From Anaerolineales bacterium (lineage in GTDB: Bacteria > Chloroflexota > Anaerolineae > Anaerolineales > Villigracilaceae): a stretch of DNA of 64,000 nt. Position 1 is the first letter of the stretch; every line of letters begins with the position of its first letter. The stretch spans positions 2,170,001 through 2,234,000 of the forward strand of contig CP129482.1 of NCBI GenBank assembly GCA_030583925.1, in the 5' to 3' direction. Positions 24,498 through 33,006 of the stretch are shown here, in pieces. The notes below the pieces were generated by a model, which was not told the DNA's origin, ran no database searches, and saw only the letters and a program-made list of their open reading frames with translations. The translations under genes and the position numbers were made by a program.

Positions 24498-25216
24498 CGC
24501 GATGCTTCAAAGCAGCGAGCAGATCGGACAGGTGATCCGCAACGCGGTTGCGTTCAATATCAAAAACTGGCTTGGTGACACGATGAATTCAGATTCTCTC
24601 ATCCAATCGGTTCAGGGATTTTTCACACTGCTTGAAGAGCGCAAAATCGAGTATGCGCTCGTTGGGGGAATCGCCATCCTCCATTATGTGGAGGGACGAA
24701 ACACGCAAGACCTTGACCTGCTTATGGCGCTATCTTCGCTGGAAAAATTACCCGAACTCGTCATTTCCGAACAGGACGAGAATTTCGTCCGTGCGAAATA
24801 CGGCGAATTGCAAATTGACGTCCTGCTCACCCAAAATCCCCTATTCAAAAAAGTTCAGAGCGATTACTCGACTGCGCAGAATTTTCTCGACCGTGACATC
24901 CCATTGGCGACCGTCGAAGGGTTGTTGTTGCTCAAACTGTACGCGCTTCCATCGCTATACCGTCAGGGCAACTTTGCACGAGTGGGAATCTACGAGAACG
25001 ATATCGCCACCCTGCTTCACTACTACAAAGCCGACACTTCGTCCTTGCTAAGCGAACTTTCCAAATTTATGAACGCAACCGATCTGGCAGAGATTCAGAA
25101 AATCCTTGCCGAGATTCAAGTCCGCATCGAACGATTCAAGGATGATGCGCAATCATAAATGTCGCTTTGAAAATATAGAGAGTCAGCAGATGTTTTATGT
25201 GAGGGTGAAGGAGTAG
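24463..25216 (+). repeat. Direct repeat of the NYN gene 3' end flanking an inserted gene
   Basis: 24463-24497 (the last 35 bases of the NYN gene including its stop) and 25182-25216 match at 32 of 35 positions. Some similarity continues to the left of both. The segment between them carries the nucleotidyltransferase gene. This is the pattern left by integration at a gene's 3' end or by a local duplication. Confidence 0.75.
24502..25158 (+). CDS. Nucleotidyltransferase-fold protein (AbiEii/MNT-like)
   Basis: 218 residues. 'YALVGGIAILHYVEGRNTQDLDLLM' (about 53-77) has the GG...DLD core of the minimal nucleotidyltransferase superfamily, and a third acidic residue may be in 'ELQIDVLL'. The C-terminal half is helical. 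Members include antitoxin/toxin transferases and AbiEii-like proteins; the specific function is unknown and no partner gene is adjacent. Start at ATG 24502 with AAGGA upstream, inside the end of the NYN gene's flank; ATG 24583 is less well supported. It lies between the two copies of the NYN 3'-end repeat, which suggests it arrived as an insertion. Confidence 0.75.
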   Translation: MLQSSEQIGQVIRNAVAFNIKNWLGDTMNSDSLIQSVQGFFTLLEERKIEYALVGGIAILHYVEGRNTQDLDLLMALSSLEKLPELVISEQDENFVRAKYGELQIDVLLTQNPLFKKVQSDYSTAQNFLDRDIPLATVEGLLLLKLYALPSLYRQGNFARVGIYENDIATLLHYYKADTSSLLSELSKFMNATDLAEIQKILAEIQVRIERFKDDAQS

Positions 25217-25298
25217 GGATAAAAGGGGTTATGCAGACGATATCTGTATAAACAGTAGTTGGGCGCTTATTCTAATTTGCAAACATAGGAGAGAAAAC

Positions 25299-25766
25299 AT
25301 GCCGCCTTTATTCACTATGCGAGGAGTTCAAGACGTTCTTGAATTATACGAAGATAGAGTGACAATTACTCCGAAGGGGATTTTTGGCGCAATTAATAAA
25401 GGCTTCAAGGGAACAAAGATAATTCCATTTACTTCAATCACGGCTATTCAATTTAAAAAATCTGGTATTTTAAGTGGCTATCTTCAATTTACGATACCTG
25501 GCGGCAATGAAAGTCGTGGTGGAGTTTTTGACGCAACTAAAGATGAAAATTCGTTTCTATTTGCTGGCACAAAAGCCAATGAAGACGCAGAGAAAATAAA
25601 AAACTACATTGAAAAGCAGATACAAAAACTTCGTAATCCTGTTGCGCCAAGACAAGAGTCGTCGTCCATTTCCAGTGAACTTGAGAAATTAGGCGAATTG
25701 AAAAACAAGGGCGTTTTGACTGACGAAGAATTCCGAGCCGCTAAAAAGCGATTGCTTGGAGAATAA
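25299..25766 (+). CDS. DUF4429/PH-like protein with SHOCT domain
   Basis: 155 residues. The first 100 form a PH-like beta domain of the DUF4429 type ('VTITPKGIFGAINKGFKGTK', 'TAIQFKKSGILSGYLQF'). The last 35 are a SHOCT helix pair ('ELEKLGELKNKGVLTDEEF', 'AAKKRLLGE'). SHOCT domains sit at ends of many phage- and membrane-associated proteins as oligomerisation modules. No catalytic residues. It is more AT-rich than its neighbours. The next small gene follows after 26 bases. Confidence 0.82.
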   Translation: MPPLFTMRGVQDVLELYEDRVTITPKGIFGAINKGFKGTKIIPFTSITAIQFKKSGILSGYLQFTIPGGNESRGGVFDATKDENSFLFAGTKANEDAEKIKNYIEKQIQKLRNPVAPRQESSSISSELEKLGELKNKGVLTDEEFRAAKKRLLGE

Positions 25767-25792
25767 CCAAAACATCGAAAAGGAGTAATCTC

Positions 25793-26047
25793 ATGGCGGA
25801 CGAAAGAAAAATTAAGCAGTTGATTATGGAAACTCGAAATATTCTTGCGAGAATAATTGATGAAGAAGGTAAATTCAATAGAGAGTTACCTGTGTTTGCA
25901 TGGGTTCTTTATGACGATGACGATATTGAACCCTGGTTTATTGAAAAAGATTTCCAAGCCAATGAATACCCGTATGGCGTTGATATGATAAAACGGATAA
26001 GCAAAAGGGACGTAGGCATTGTTGAATATAAATGGGAAAGAGAATAG
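25793..26047 (+). CDS. Small hypothetical protein
   Basis: 84 residues, soluble, strongly acidic in the middle ('DDDDIEPWFIEKDF'), no recognised family. A good AAGGAG precedes ATG 25793 by 8 bases. It is likely cotranscribed with the SHOCT gene, and the same AT-rich composition suggests both arrived together. 26048-26143 shows nothing. Confidence 0.6.
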   Translation: MADERKIKQLIMETRNILARIIDEEGKFNRELPVFAWVLYDDDDIEPWFIEKDFQANEYPYGVDMIKRISKRDVGIVEYKWERE

Positions 26048-26143
26048 CGCAAACGCACATAACTGAGCGCACTCAAAAACCATCTCATCAAAAGCAAAGC
26101 TGAGACGATTGTTCAAGGCGCAGATCGAGGCAAATGCAAGTAG

Positions 26144-27394
26144 TTACTTTTTCCCCAACTCCTCATACACCCCCACAATCTGCCCTGCGACCTTCTCCCA
26201 CGCGTAATCTTGCGCGTACTCGACGGCGCGCTTGCTCATTGAGTCGTGCAGGTGGGGGTCGTTCAACAGCCACGATAATTTTTCGCACAGCGTTTCGGGT
26301 TCCTCGGCGGGGATGGTGAATCCCGTCTCGCCGTCGCGGACGAGGTAGGCGAGCCCGCCCACTTCGGAAGCGATGACGGGAGTCCCGCACGCCATCGCTT
26401 CGAGCGCGACCATGCCGAACGATTCGTAATGCGACGGCATCACCACCACCTCCGCCGCCGAGTAATAATACGAAAGTTTATCCTGGTCGCGCACGCCCAA
26501 AAACACCACCGATTGATCCAACCCAAGAACCTCGCACAAATTTTTCAAGCGCGTCATTTCGGCGTTCATCTTTTCGGGGCTTGCCGAAGGGTCGCCGCCG
26601 ATGATCGCCAAATGCACGGGGCGCGACTCCTTCATCTGCAAACAAGACATCGCCTCGAGCAACGTGTCCACGCCTTTGAGCGGCTCGATACGCCCCACGA
26701 ACAGGATCATCCGATTGTCGGGTTTCAAGCCCACAAACTCTTTCGCCTCGTCGGATGGAATCGGATAGAAGCGACTCACGTTCACGCCAGGCGGGATGAC
26801 GACCATTTTGGACGCGTCCGCTTTGTAGAGGAATCGCAACTGCGTCTGCTCTGCCAGTGTGGCGACAACGATTCGGTCCGCGCGACGGATGACCTGCCTC
26901 TCACCCTCGATTCGATACGCCCCTTCGCGTTCCTCGTCCGAGCGGGCGATGCGGTTCTTCATCTCACCTAACGTGTGGAACATGTGGACGATGGGCGCGC
27001 CAGCCCAAAGGTCCGAAAGAGACGCGGCGGCGATCCCAGACATCCAATAGTGGCTGTGGATGACGTCGTATTGAATCTTTTTATCGCAGGCAAAGGCTTT
27101 GATCCCCGCGACGAATTCGGGGATGTAATTTGCGAGTTCCTGTTTCGGGACGGGGTGTTCGGGTCCCGCTGGGATGTGGACGACGCGGTTGCCGTAGCCG
27201 AGTTCGTGCAGGACGTGCGGCACGTGATCGTCCTGCGAGCGCGTGAACACGTCCACGTGGATGCCCATCTTGCCGAGTTGGCGCGTGAGCTCACGGACGT
27301 AGACGTTCATGCCGCCCGTGTCTTTGCCGCCAAGCGTGGCAAGCGGGCAGGTGTGATAAGAAAGCATGGCAACGCGTAACATATTTTCTGTCAT
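26144..27394 (-). CDS. GT4-family glycosyltransferase
   Basis: 416 residues with the GT-B fold of family 4. The N-terminal 'KDTGGMNVYVRELTRQLGKMG' is the acceptor-side glycine loop of the MshA/sucrose-phosphate synthase subgroup. 'SHYWMSG' and 'PPGVNVSRF' are family landmarks, and the C-terminal 'HYESFGMVALEAMACGTPV' holds the E-x7-E donor-binding motif. It transfers a sugar from a nucleotide donor to an unknown acceptor. It is monocistronic and starts with no clear ribosome-binding site; ATG 27382 is an alternative. Confidence 0.88.
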   Translation of the reverse strand: MTENMLRVAMLSYHTCPLATLGGKDTGGMNVYVRELTRQLGKMGIHVDVFTRSQDDHVPHVLHELGYGNRVVHIPAGPEHPVPKQELANYIPEFVAGIKAFACDKKIQYDVIHSHYWMSGIAAASLSDLWAGAPIVHMFHTLGEMKNRIARSDEEREGAYRIEGERQVIRRADRIVVATLAEQTQLRFLYKADASKMVVIPPGVNVSRFYPIPSDEAKEFVGLKPDNRMILFVGRIEPLKGVDTLLEAMSCLQMKESRPVHLAIIGGDPSASPEKMNAEMTRLKNLCEVLGLDQSVVFLGVRDQDKLSYYYSAAEVVVMPSHYESFGMVALEAMACGTPVIASEVGGLAYLVRDGETGFTIPAEEPETLCEKLSWLLNDPHLHDSMSKRAVEYAQDYAWEKVAGQIVGVYEELGKK

Positions 27395-27420
27395 TATAGA
27401 CGATGCATGAGCTTGAAAAC

Positions 27421-27449
27421 TTGCGGGAAACTTTGGTTGCCTTTATAAT
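27421..27449 (+). promoter_or_regulatory. Promoter of tRNA-Thr
   Basis: TTGCGG (27421-27426), a 17-base spacer and TATAAT (27444-27449), about 42 bases before the mature tRNA. Confidence 0.6.
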
Positions 27450-27462
27450 TCCCGCCGCTGTA

Positions 27463-27483
27463 GGACAAATTGGCAATTTGTCC
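27463..27483. repeat. 21-bp palindrome before tRNA-Thr
   Basis: GGACAAATT-GGC-AATTTGTCC, a perfect 9-bp inverted repeat in the 5' leader of the tRNA transcript. It could be a processing hairpin or another dispersed palindrome. Confidence 0.5.
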
Positions 27484-27490
27484 AACGCTT

Positions 27491-27563
27491 GCCACCGTGG
27501 CTCAGCTGGTAGAGCAGACGATTCGTAATCGTCAGGTCACGAGTTCGAATCTCGTCGGTGGCT
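27491..27563 (+). tRNA. tRNA-Thr (CGT)
   Basis: Acceptor GCCACCG pairs with CGGTGGC (27556-27562), discriminator T. D-arm GCTC...GAGC, anticodon arm GACGA-TTCGTAA-TCGTC (anticodon CGT, decoding ACG) and T-arm CGAG-TTCGAAT-CTCG are canonical. CCA not encoded. Confidence 0.95.
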
Positions 27564-27572
27564 CAAACGAGT

Positions 27573-27604
27573 AAACTCCCGAAGCATCAAAACTTCGGGA
27601 GTTT
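27573..27604 (+). terminator. Intrinsic terminator of tRNA-Thr
   Basis: 12-bp stem AAACTCCCGAAG (27573-27584) with 27593-27604, 8-base loop, followed by a T-run. It may also serve the converging vapC gene from the other side. Confidence 0.9.
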
Positions 27605-27608
27605 TTTG

Positions 27609-28055
27609 TTATATCCATTTCTCCAATTTGAAATCTTTCACGAACGGGTTCACAAAGCGGATACCTTCGATGACCTGTCCATCTTGAAAATCTTCACTGA
27701 AGATTATATGAACCTCGTTGATCAATGCCGATGCCCAAAGTTGAGCGTCGTAAAAAGATAACGAATAGTCTCGCACTCCTCGAGCGGCTTCCAACACTAC
27801 CGACGGCGTAAGTAAAAAGATTGGAAAAGCCAGCAAATATTCTTGAACAGCCTGCAACGCTTCATCTACCGATAATTTGGGTTTTGCCCCGCGCGTAACC
27901 GCATTGAAAAACTCAGAAAGGGATTGCACGCTTAAACAACCTACGGCATTTTGCTGTACTTCGAGCGCCAACTGCATAGCCTGCGCGCGTTTTTCAGGTT
28001 CTCCCCGATCAAACGCATAGACCAATATGTTGGTATCAAGAAGCGCGACGGTCAT
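27609..28055 (-). CDS. vapC: PIN-domain toxin VapC
   Basis: 148 residues with the PIN fold. 'ALLDTNILVYAFD' (Asp6) starts the domain, Glu in 'SLSEFFNAV' is the second acidic residue, and 'SFYDAQLWASALINEV' and 'IIFSEDFQDGQ' hold the remaining acids. VapC toxins are Mg-dependent endoribonucleases that cut tRNA or rRNA. It overlaps the upstream antitoxin gene by 20 bases, the usual coupled arrangement. All four acidic residues look intact, so it is probably functional. Confidence 0.88.
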   Translation of the reverse strand: MTVALLDTNILVYAFDRGEPEKRAQAMQLALEVQQNAVGCLSVQSLSEFFNAVTRGAKPKLSVDEALQAVQEYLLAFPIFLLTPSVVLEAARGVRDYSLSFYDAQLWASALINEVHIIFSEDFQDGQVIEGIRFVNPFVKDFKLEKWI

Positions 28056-28329
28056 ATCGCTTCATTCGATCTTCATAGAGATCTTCACGGGTCCAATCCC
28101 GCTTTTTTTGAGGGACGGGAGGTTTCTTGTCCTGGTCGCGCATCAGTTTGTAAAGGCGCTGCCAAGCCTCGTTGTCATACGCCAGACGATACCCAGCTCG
28201 TTTCAACTCGGTGTCTAGAGCGCGTCGAATAATCTCCGCTTCGCTCACCCCACGCGCTTCGGCAACTTTTTTTAGCTGTTTTTCCTGACCCTTTTGAAGG
28301 TAGATTTGCTTGCGAACCATCTTGTTCAT
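28036..28329 (-). CDS. vapB: Ribbon-helix-helix antitoxin (VapB-like)
   Basis: 97 residues. The first 45 form a CopG/RHH DNA-binding fold ('RKQIYLQKGQEKQLKKVAEA', then 'VSEAEIIRRALD'). The basic C-terminal half ('KKPPVPQKKRDWTREDLYED') should wrap the toxin. Start ATG 28329 follows GAGGAG. It is first in the operon and lies just downstream of a tandem 12-bp repeat that overlaps the promoter, consistent with autorepression. Confidence 0.85.
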   Translation of the reverse strand: MNKMVRKQIYLQKGQEKQLKKVAEARGVSEAEIIRRALDTELKRAGYRLAYDNEAWQRLYKLMRDQDKKPPVPQKKRDWTREDLYEDRMKRYDRRAS

Positions 28330-28344
28330 TCGAGGCTCCTCGAG

Positions 28345-28368
28345 TTATACATCACATTATACATCACA
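28345..28368 (-). promoter_or_regulatory. vapBC operator-promoter
   Basis: TTATACATCACA is repeated exactly in tandem (28345-28356, 28357-28368). On the minus strand the first copy reads into TATAAT, a -10 box, so a repressor bound to the repeats would block transcription. Confidence 0.65.
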
Positions 28369-28390
28369 CGTGGACGCTAGAGAACGTCCA

Positions 28391-29749
28391 CTACGCAATT
28401 AAACTTTGGACCGCCTCCCGAAACACTTTCGTGTGATAGTCCACATCGGCTTGGGTAGTTTCGGGTGAGATGAGCGCCATGTTATGGAAGGGGGTCATGA
28501 GGATGCCGCGGTTGAGCATGTAGAGGTGCATGTAACGGTCGAGGTCGTGGTCAATGGCGGCGAAGGCTTCGCCTCCGTTGCGCGGCGGCGTGGGTCGGAA
28601 CCAATATTCGGAGCGGTTGCCCAAGCGTTTGACGATCCACGGCAGGTTGAATTCTTCGATGACCGATTCGACGCCAGCGGTGAATTTTTCCTGCAAGGCG
28701 ATGGCTTTGGCATAGAACTCATCCGTCAAAACATTTTGCAGAGTCGCTTTCATCGCCGCGATGGACAGCGCGTTGCCAGCCAGAGTCCCGCCGATGCCGC
28801 CGACATCTGCGTCGTCGAGGTCGAGGCGTTCGGCGAAGGCGCGTGAGACTTCTTCGGTGAATCCATACACGGCGGCGGGAACGCCTCCAGCGATGGGTTT
28901 GCCGAGGGTCAGGAAGTCAGGCTGAAGGTCGAATGAAGCGGTGTATCCACCTGGCGAGGTGCAGATGGTGTGAGTCTCGTCAATGATGAGATAAGTCCCA
29001 TATTTGCGGGTGATCTCACGCAGGGCGTCGTGATAGCCCGCGTCGGGATGGATGATGCCGATGTTGGTCATCACAGGCTCGGCGAGCACGGCAGCGACGT
29101 CGCGGGCGGAGAGGGCGGTTTCGAGGGCGGCGATGTCGTTGAACTCGACGACTTTGGTCGTGTGGCGCGGGTCAACTTGCGGACCCATGTTGTTGGGGCG
29201 CGAGATCGGCGTGCCTTCTTCGTCGAGGACGATGAAGGATTCGTCCACCGAGCCGTGATAGCAATAATTGAAGACGAGAATTTTCGGGCGGTCGGTGATG
29301 AGCCGCGCCATGCGGAGGGCGAAACGGTTGGCGTCGGTGGCGGTGAGGGCGAACTGCCAAAAGGGAAGTTTGAAGCGGCGCTGAAGTTCTTCGCCCACCC
29401 AGATCACATCTTCATACGGAAGCATGAGCGTGATGCCTTTTTGAATCTGCTCGGCGATGGCTTGCGCGGTCGCTTCGGGCGCGTGACCCGTCATTGCGCC
29501 CGTGTCGCCAAGACAAAAGTCAATGTACGAGTTGCCGTCCACGTCGGTGAAGCGCGCGCCTTTCGCTTCCTTGACGAAAACAGGGAACGATCCTGCCCAG
29601 CGCACCATCCACAACATCGGCACGCCGCCATGCAGTGACCTGCGGGCACGTTGATAGAGTTCGTATGATTTGGGATGGGTTTTGTGGAAGAGGGTTTCTT
29701 CGGATTGGAGGAGGTTAATCAGATGATTTCTGTCGAGAGTTTTGGTCAT
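28391..29749 (-). CDS. Class III aminotransferase, glutamate-1-semialdehyde-mutase-like
   Basis: 452 residues, PLP-dependent. PLP lysine in 'LTLGKPIAGGVPAA', aspartate motif 'LIIDETHTICTSPGG', substrate-side 'ALTATDANRFALRMAR'. Its length and N-terminal arm resemble glutamate-1-semialdehyde aminomutase-like transaminases, but the hallmark 'GTEA' reads 'ATDA', so it is more likely an omega-transaminase. Its substrate is unknown; the surrounding polyamine genes suggest an amine or amino-aldehyde. ATG 29749 (MTKTLDRNH) is chosen since upstream codons fall in a repeat. The first of five class III transaminases in this region. Confidence 0.85.
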   Translation of the reverse strand: MTKTLDRNHLINLLQSEETLFHKTHPKSYELYQRARRSLHGGVPMLWMVRWAGSFPVFVKEAKGARFTDVDGNSYIDFCLGDTGAMTGHAPEATAQAIAEQIQKGITLMLPYEDVIWVGEELQRRFKLPFWQFALTATDANRFALRMARLITDRPKILVFNYCYHGSVDESFIVLDEEGTPISRPNNMGPQVDPRHTTKVVEFNDIAALETALSARDVAAVLAEPVMTNIGIIHPDAGYHDALREITRKYGTYLIIDETHTICTSPGGYTASFDLQPDFLTLGKPIAGGVPAAVYGFTEEVSRAFAERLDLDDADVGGIGGTLAGNALSIAAMKATLQNVLTDEFYAKAIALQEKFTAGVESVIEEFNLPWIVKRLGNRSEYWFRPTPPRNGGEAFAAIDHDLDRYMHLYMLNRGILMTPFHNMALISPETTQADVDYHTKVFREAVQSLIA

Positions 29750-29837
29750 GAGCTTAAAATGTTTGAAAGTTGAAGGTTGGAAAGTTTGCAAATTCGAGTA
29801 GGAGAAACCTTCAACTTGTAAACCTTTCAACTTGCAA

Positions 29838-31121
29838 CTATATTATCGTTTCCTTCAACGCCTCACCAAAAATCCTCAACCCATCATTGACCTGCTCCGC
29901 CGTCACATTCAAGGGAGGAATCCAGCGGATGGTGTTGTCGTACGTCCCGCAGGAGAGGAGCAACATGCCTTTTTCCTCCGCCGCGTGGATGACATCCTTC
30001 ACAAGTTTTTTCTCTTTGGCGCGGTCGCCGTTCAGGGAAAATTCTGTGGCGACCATCAGTCCCTTGCCGCGCACGTCGCCGATCTGCGAATATTCTTCCT
30101 GCAGTTTTCGCAAGCCTGTCATCAGTTGAACGCCTTTTTCGGCTGAATTCTCCAGCATCTTTTCGTCACGCATCGCACGGATGGAGGCTACGCCCGCCGC
30201 GCAGGCGATTGCATTACCGCCGTACGTCCCGCCGATGGAACCAGTCTCAACTTTTTTCATTATCTCGGTTCGTGTGAAAACGCCAGAGAGCGGCATCCCC
30301 GAAGCGATTCCTTTTGCGGCGGTGATGATGTCGGGAATCACATCGAAATGTTCCAGCGCGAACCACTTCCCTGTGCGACCGAAGCCCGATTGCACTTCGT
30401 CGAAGATGAGCATGATGCCGTGCTTGTCGCAAATCTCGCGCAGTCCTTTCATAAACGACGCTGGCGGCACGACGTATCCGCCCTCACCTAAAACGGATTC
30501 GATCAGGATCGCGGCGGTCTCTTTCGGCGCGGTCTGTGAGGCAAGCAGGTATTCGAGTTGTTCGAGGCAATACTGGCTGGCTTGTTCTTCGGTCATATTC
30601 ATTGCATACGCGTACGGAAACGGCGCGACATACACTCCCGCCATGAGCGGAGCAAAGCCCGCGCGGTAAATCGTCTTGGATGTGGTCAACGACATGGCGG
30701 CATGAGTCCGCCCGTGGAATGAGCCGTTGAAGACGATGACGTTCGGTCTGCCAGTGACAACCTTCGCAATTTTCACCGCGTTCTCCAACGCTTCCGCGCC
30801 AGAGTTGGCGAAGTAAAACGAATCGATCGTAGGCGGCGCAATCTTCCGCAGTTCTTCGATCAATTGCAGCATCGGTTTGTGGATGACGATGTTCGCCTGC
30901 GCGTGGATGAAATTGCCCGCCTGTTCGCGAATCGCCTCGACAACTTTCGGATGGCAATGACCCGTGTTCGTCACGCCGATGCCGCTTGTGAAGTCGAGCA
31001 GTTTGCGCCCGTCGTCGGTGTAGATGTACGATCCCTCGGCGCGCTCAGCGACGAAGTTGAAGATGCGGCTCCACGCGGGAGTCATGTGGGGGAAATTTTC
31101 GGTGTAGAGTTGACTGGTCAT
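29838..31121 (-). CDS. 4-aminobutyrate aminotransferase-like class III transaminase
   Basis: 427 residues. Motifs of the GabT/ArgD group: 'SGIGVTNTGHCHPKV', 'FANSGAEALENAVKIAK' (phosphate cup), 'IFDEVQSGFGRTG' and PLP lysine in 'ITAAKGIASGMPLSG'. It should move the terminal amino group of GABA, or a similar omega-amino acid, to 2-oxoglutarate or pyruvate, yielding succinate semialdehyde. This fits the putrescine route suggested by PotABCD and the putrescine aminotransferase. It is divergent from the aldehyde dehydrogenase gene at 31279. Confidence 0.87.
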   Translation of the reverse strand: MTSQLYTENFPHMTPAWSRIFNFVAERAEGSYIYTDDGRKLLDFTSGIGVTNTGHCHPKVVEAIREQAGNFIHAQANIVIHKPMLQLIEELRKIAPPTIDSFYFANSGAEALENAVKIAKVVTGRPNVIVFNGSFHGRTHAAMSLTTSKTIYRAGFAPLMAGVYVAPFPYAYAMNMTEEQASQYCLEQLEYLLASQTAPKETAAILIESVLGEGGYVVPPASFMKGLREICDKHGIMLIFDEVQSGFGRTGKWFALEHFDVIPDIITAAKGIASGMPLSGVFTRTEIMKKVETGSIGGTYGGNAIACAAGVASIRAMRDEKMLENSAEKGVQLMTGLRKLQEEYSQIGDVRGKGLMVATEFSLNGDRAKEKKLVKDVIHAAEEKGMLLLSCGTYDNTIRWIPPLNVTAEQVNDGLRIFGEALKETII

Positions 31122-31201
31122 GGCAACCTTCTTTTTTGAGATGCTGATATTTTACCAAGAGTGCACGGTTACGGCTTATAATTGCTTCATTCGTTGCGTA
31201 G

Positions 31202-31262
31202 CCACAGAGAACGCAGAGAAAATGAGGTTTTTTTTTCTCAACAAACTCAGTGATCTCTGTGG
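31202..31262. repeat. CCACAGAGA...TCTCTGTGG palindromic repeat
   Basis: CCACAGAGAACGCAGAGAAAA at the left and GTGATCTCTGTGG at the right form an imperfect palindrome in a divergent promoter region. A second copy is at 63819-63866. TATAAT at 31177-31182 is a possible -10 for the plus-strand gene, placing this repeat in its 5' leader. Confidence 0.6.
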
Positions 31263-31278
31263 CAAAAAGGAGCGCGTT

Positions 31279-32850
31279 ATGGATCAGGAAAAACTTGCCT
31301 TCATCAACCCCGCCACAGGAGTCAAATTTGGGGAGGTCAACGCCGCGACCCCCAACGAAGTTCAACATGCTGTGGATGAAATGCGCCGTTCTTTCCCCGA
31401 GTGGAGCGGGAAACCCATTCGCGAGCGGATTCGCATCTTGAAGAAACTGCAAACCCTGCTCATCGAGGAGCGCGACCACATCACCAGCGTCATCAATCAG
31501 GACTGCGGCAAAAGCAGGCAGGACGCGCTGATCGAGCTCTTCGTCGCGGTGGACATGTTGGCGCAACACTGCGCGCACGCGCCGAAATGGTTGAAGAAGA
31601 AGCGGGTTTCATCGGGTTTGTACATTTTCAAACAGGCATCCATCGAATATCGTCCGCATGGCGTGGTGGCAGTCATTGCGCCGTGGAATTATCCTTTCAC
31701 GCTGGCGGTCCCGCCCGCGTTGATCGCTTTGCTGGCGGGCAATACCGTTGTGTTGAAGCCGTCGGAGGTCACGCCCGCGACGGGAGTGTTGATCGAGCAG
31801 TTGATTCAGCGCGTCCCCGAACTGGCTCCGTTCATGCGCGTGGTGCATGGCGGAGGGAACGTCGGCGCGGCGCTGACCAAAGCAAAGCCCGATTTTATTT
31901 TTGTCACAGGCTCCACGCCAACAGGCAAAAAGATTCTGCAAACCGCCGCCGAAAACCTGACACCCGTCTCGCTAGAGTTAGGCGGCAAGGACGCGATGAT
32001 CGTTCTCGAAGACGCAGACATTGACGCCGCGGCGCGCTGGGGATCGTGGGGCGCGTTCTTCAACGCAGGGCAGACCTGCATGTCTGTCGAGCGCGTGTAT
32101 GTCGTCGAATCAAAGTACGATGAGTTCGTCAAACGCTCAGTGGAATACGCAAAGAAACTCAAAGCAGGCTTCACCACAGACTTCGACAGCCCCTATTTTC
32201 TCGGACCCGTATCTAAACGGCAGGCGGAGATTGTCAACAACCATCTGCAAGATGCGATTGCAAAAGGCGCACGCGTGTTGACGGGTGGAAAAGAACAAGG
32301 AACGTTCTATAGCCCAATCGTGATGGTGGATGTGGACAATTCAATGATGTTGATGCAGGAGGAGACGTTCGGTCCGATCATGCCGATCATCAAGGTCAAA
32401 GACGAAGCGGAAGCGATCCGCTTGGCGAACGACAGCAAGTTTGGGTTGAGCGCGTCCGTTTTCAGTCAGAACAAGGAGCGGGCGAAGCGCGTCGCGTATC
32501 AACTCAAAGCGGGAGGCGTGATCGTCAATGACAGCATCGCCCATTTTGGTATCCCGATGCTTCCGTTCGGAGGTATGAAAGAGTCAGGCTTCGGTCGCAT
32601 CCACGGCGAGGAGGGCTTTATGCAATTCACCCAACCCGTCAGTTATGCGATGGGACCTGCGCCCATCAAATGGGACGTCGCCACCATCCTGCGCGAGAGC
32701 GGGCATTATGATCTGGGAACTGCGATCATGGGAGTCGTATACGGAACGACGTTGAAACAGAAATGGGAAACGCTTTCGCAGCTCTTCCGCAAACGAAAGA
32801 AAACAGAAACCGCTTCGGAGATCAAGGCTGAGGTTGCGGTTACAAAGTGA
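31279..32850 (+). CDS. Aldehyde dehydrogenase with C-terminal extension
   Basis: 523 residues. 'APWNYPFTLAVPPALIALLAGN' (cofactor pocket), 'FVTGSTPTGKKI' (nucleotide loop), Glu in 'SLELGGKDAMI' and catalytic Cys in 'FFNAGQTCMSVERVY' are all present. An extension of about 60 residues after the catalytic fold contains a short hydrophobic stretch and ends strongly basic, recalling membrane-associated fatty-aldehyde dehydrogenases. It oxidises an aldehyde to acid with NAD(P); succinate semialdehyde or a longer aldehyde are options. ATG 31279 follows AAAAGGAG. Confidence 0.87.
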   Translation: MDQEKLAFINPATGVKFGEVNAATPNEVQHAVDEMRRSFPEWSGKPIRERIRILKKLQTLLIEERDHITSVINQDCGKSRQDALIELFVAVDMLAQHCAHAPKWLKKKRVSSGLYIFKQASIEYRPHGVVAVIAPWNYPFTLAVPPALIALLAGNTVVLKPSEVTPATGVLIEQLIQRVPELAPFMRVVHGGGNVGAALTKAKPDFIFVTGSTPTGKKILQTAAENLTPVSLELGGKDAMIVLEDADIDAAARWGSWGAFFNAGQTCMSVERVYVVESKYDEFVKRSVEYAKKLKAGFTTDFDSPYFLGPVSKRQAEIVNNHLQDAIAKGARVLTGGKEQGTFYSPIVMVDVDNSMMLMQEETFGPIMPIIKVKDEAEAIRLANDSKFGLSASVFSQNKERAKRVAYQLKAGGVIVNDSIAHFGIPMLPFGGMKESGFGRIHGEEGFMQFTQPVSYAMGPAPIKWDVATILRESGHYDLGTAIMGVVYGTTLKQKWETLSQLFRKRKKTETASEIKAEVAVTK

Positions 32851-32867
32851 CTAGAGACTGGAGACTA

Positions 32868-32904
32868 AAAATTGAGGATGAGCATGAAGCCCATCCTCAA
32901 TTTT
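32868..32904 (+). terminator. Intrinsic terminator
   Basis: 13-bp stem AAAATTGAGGATG (32868-32880) with 32892-32904, 11-base loop, then TTTTGTTTT. It lies 18 bases after the aldehyde dehydrogenase stop. Confidence 0.85.
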
Positions 32905-33006
32905 GTTTTCCAACTCATATCACAGGGTTATTCGTAACGCGACATTTATGTCGCCTTACAAATGCGAGACCGCGCTCCAGTCTCTAATCTCTAGTCTCTC
33001 TCTCTT

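Noticed and set aside
31120..31278. N-terminal extension of the aldehyde dehydrogenase
   Set aside because: The extra 53 codons cross a dispersed palindromic repeat and the promoter region; ATG 31279 has a proper ribosome-binding site and starts the known fold.
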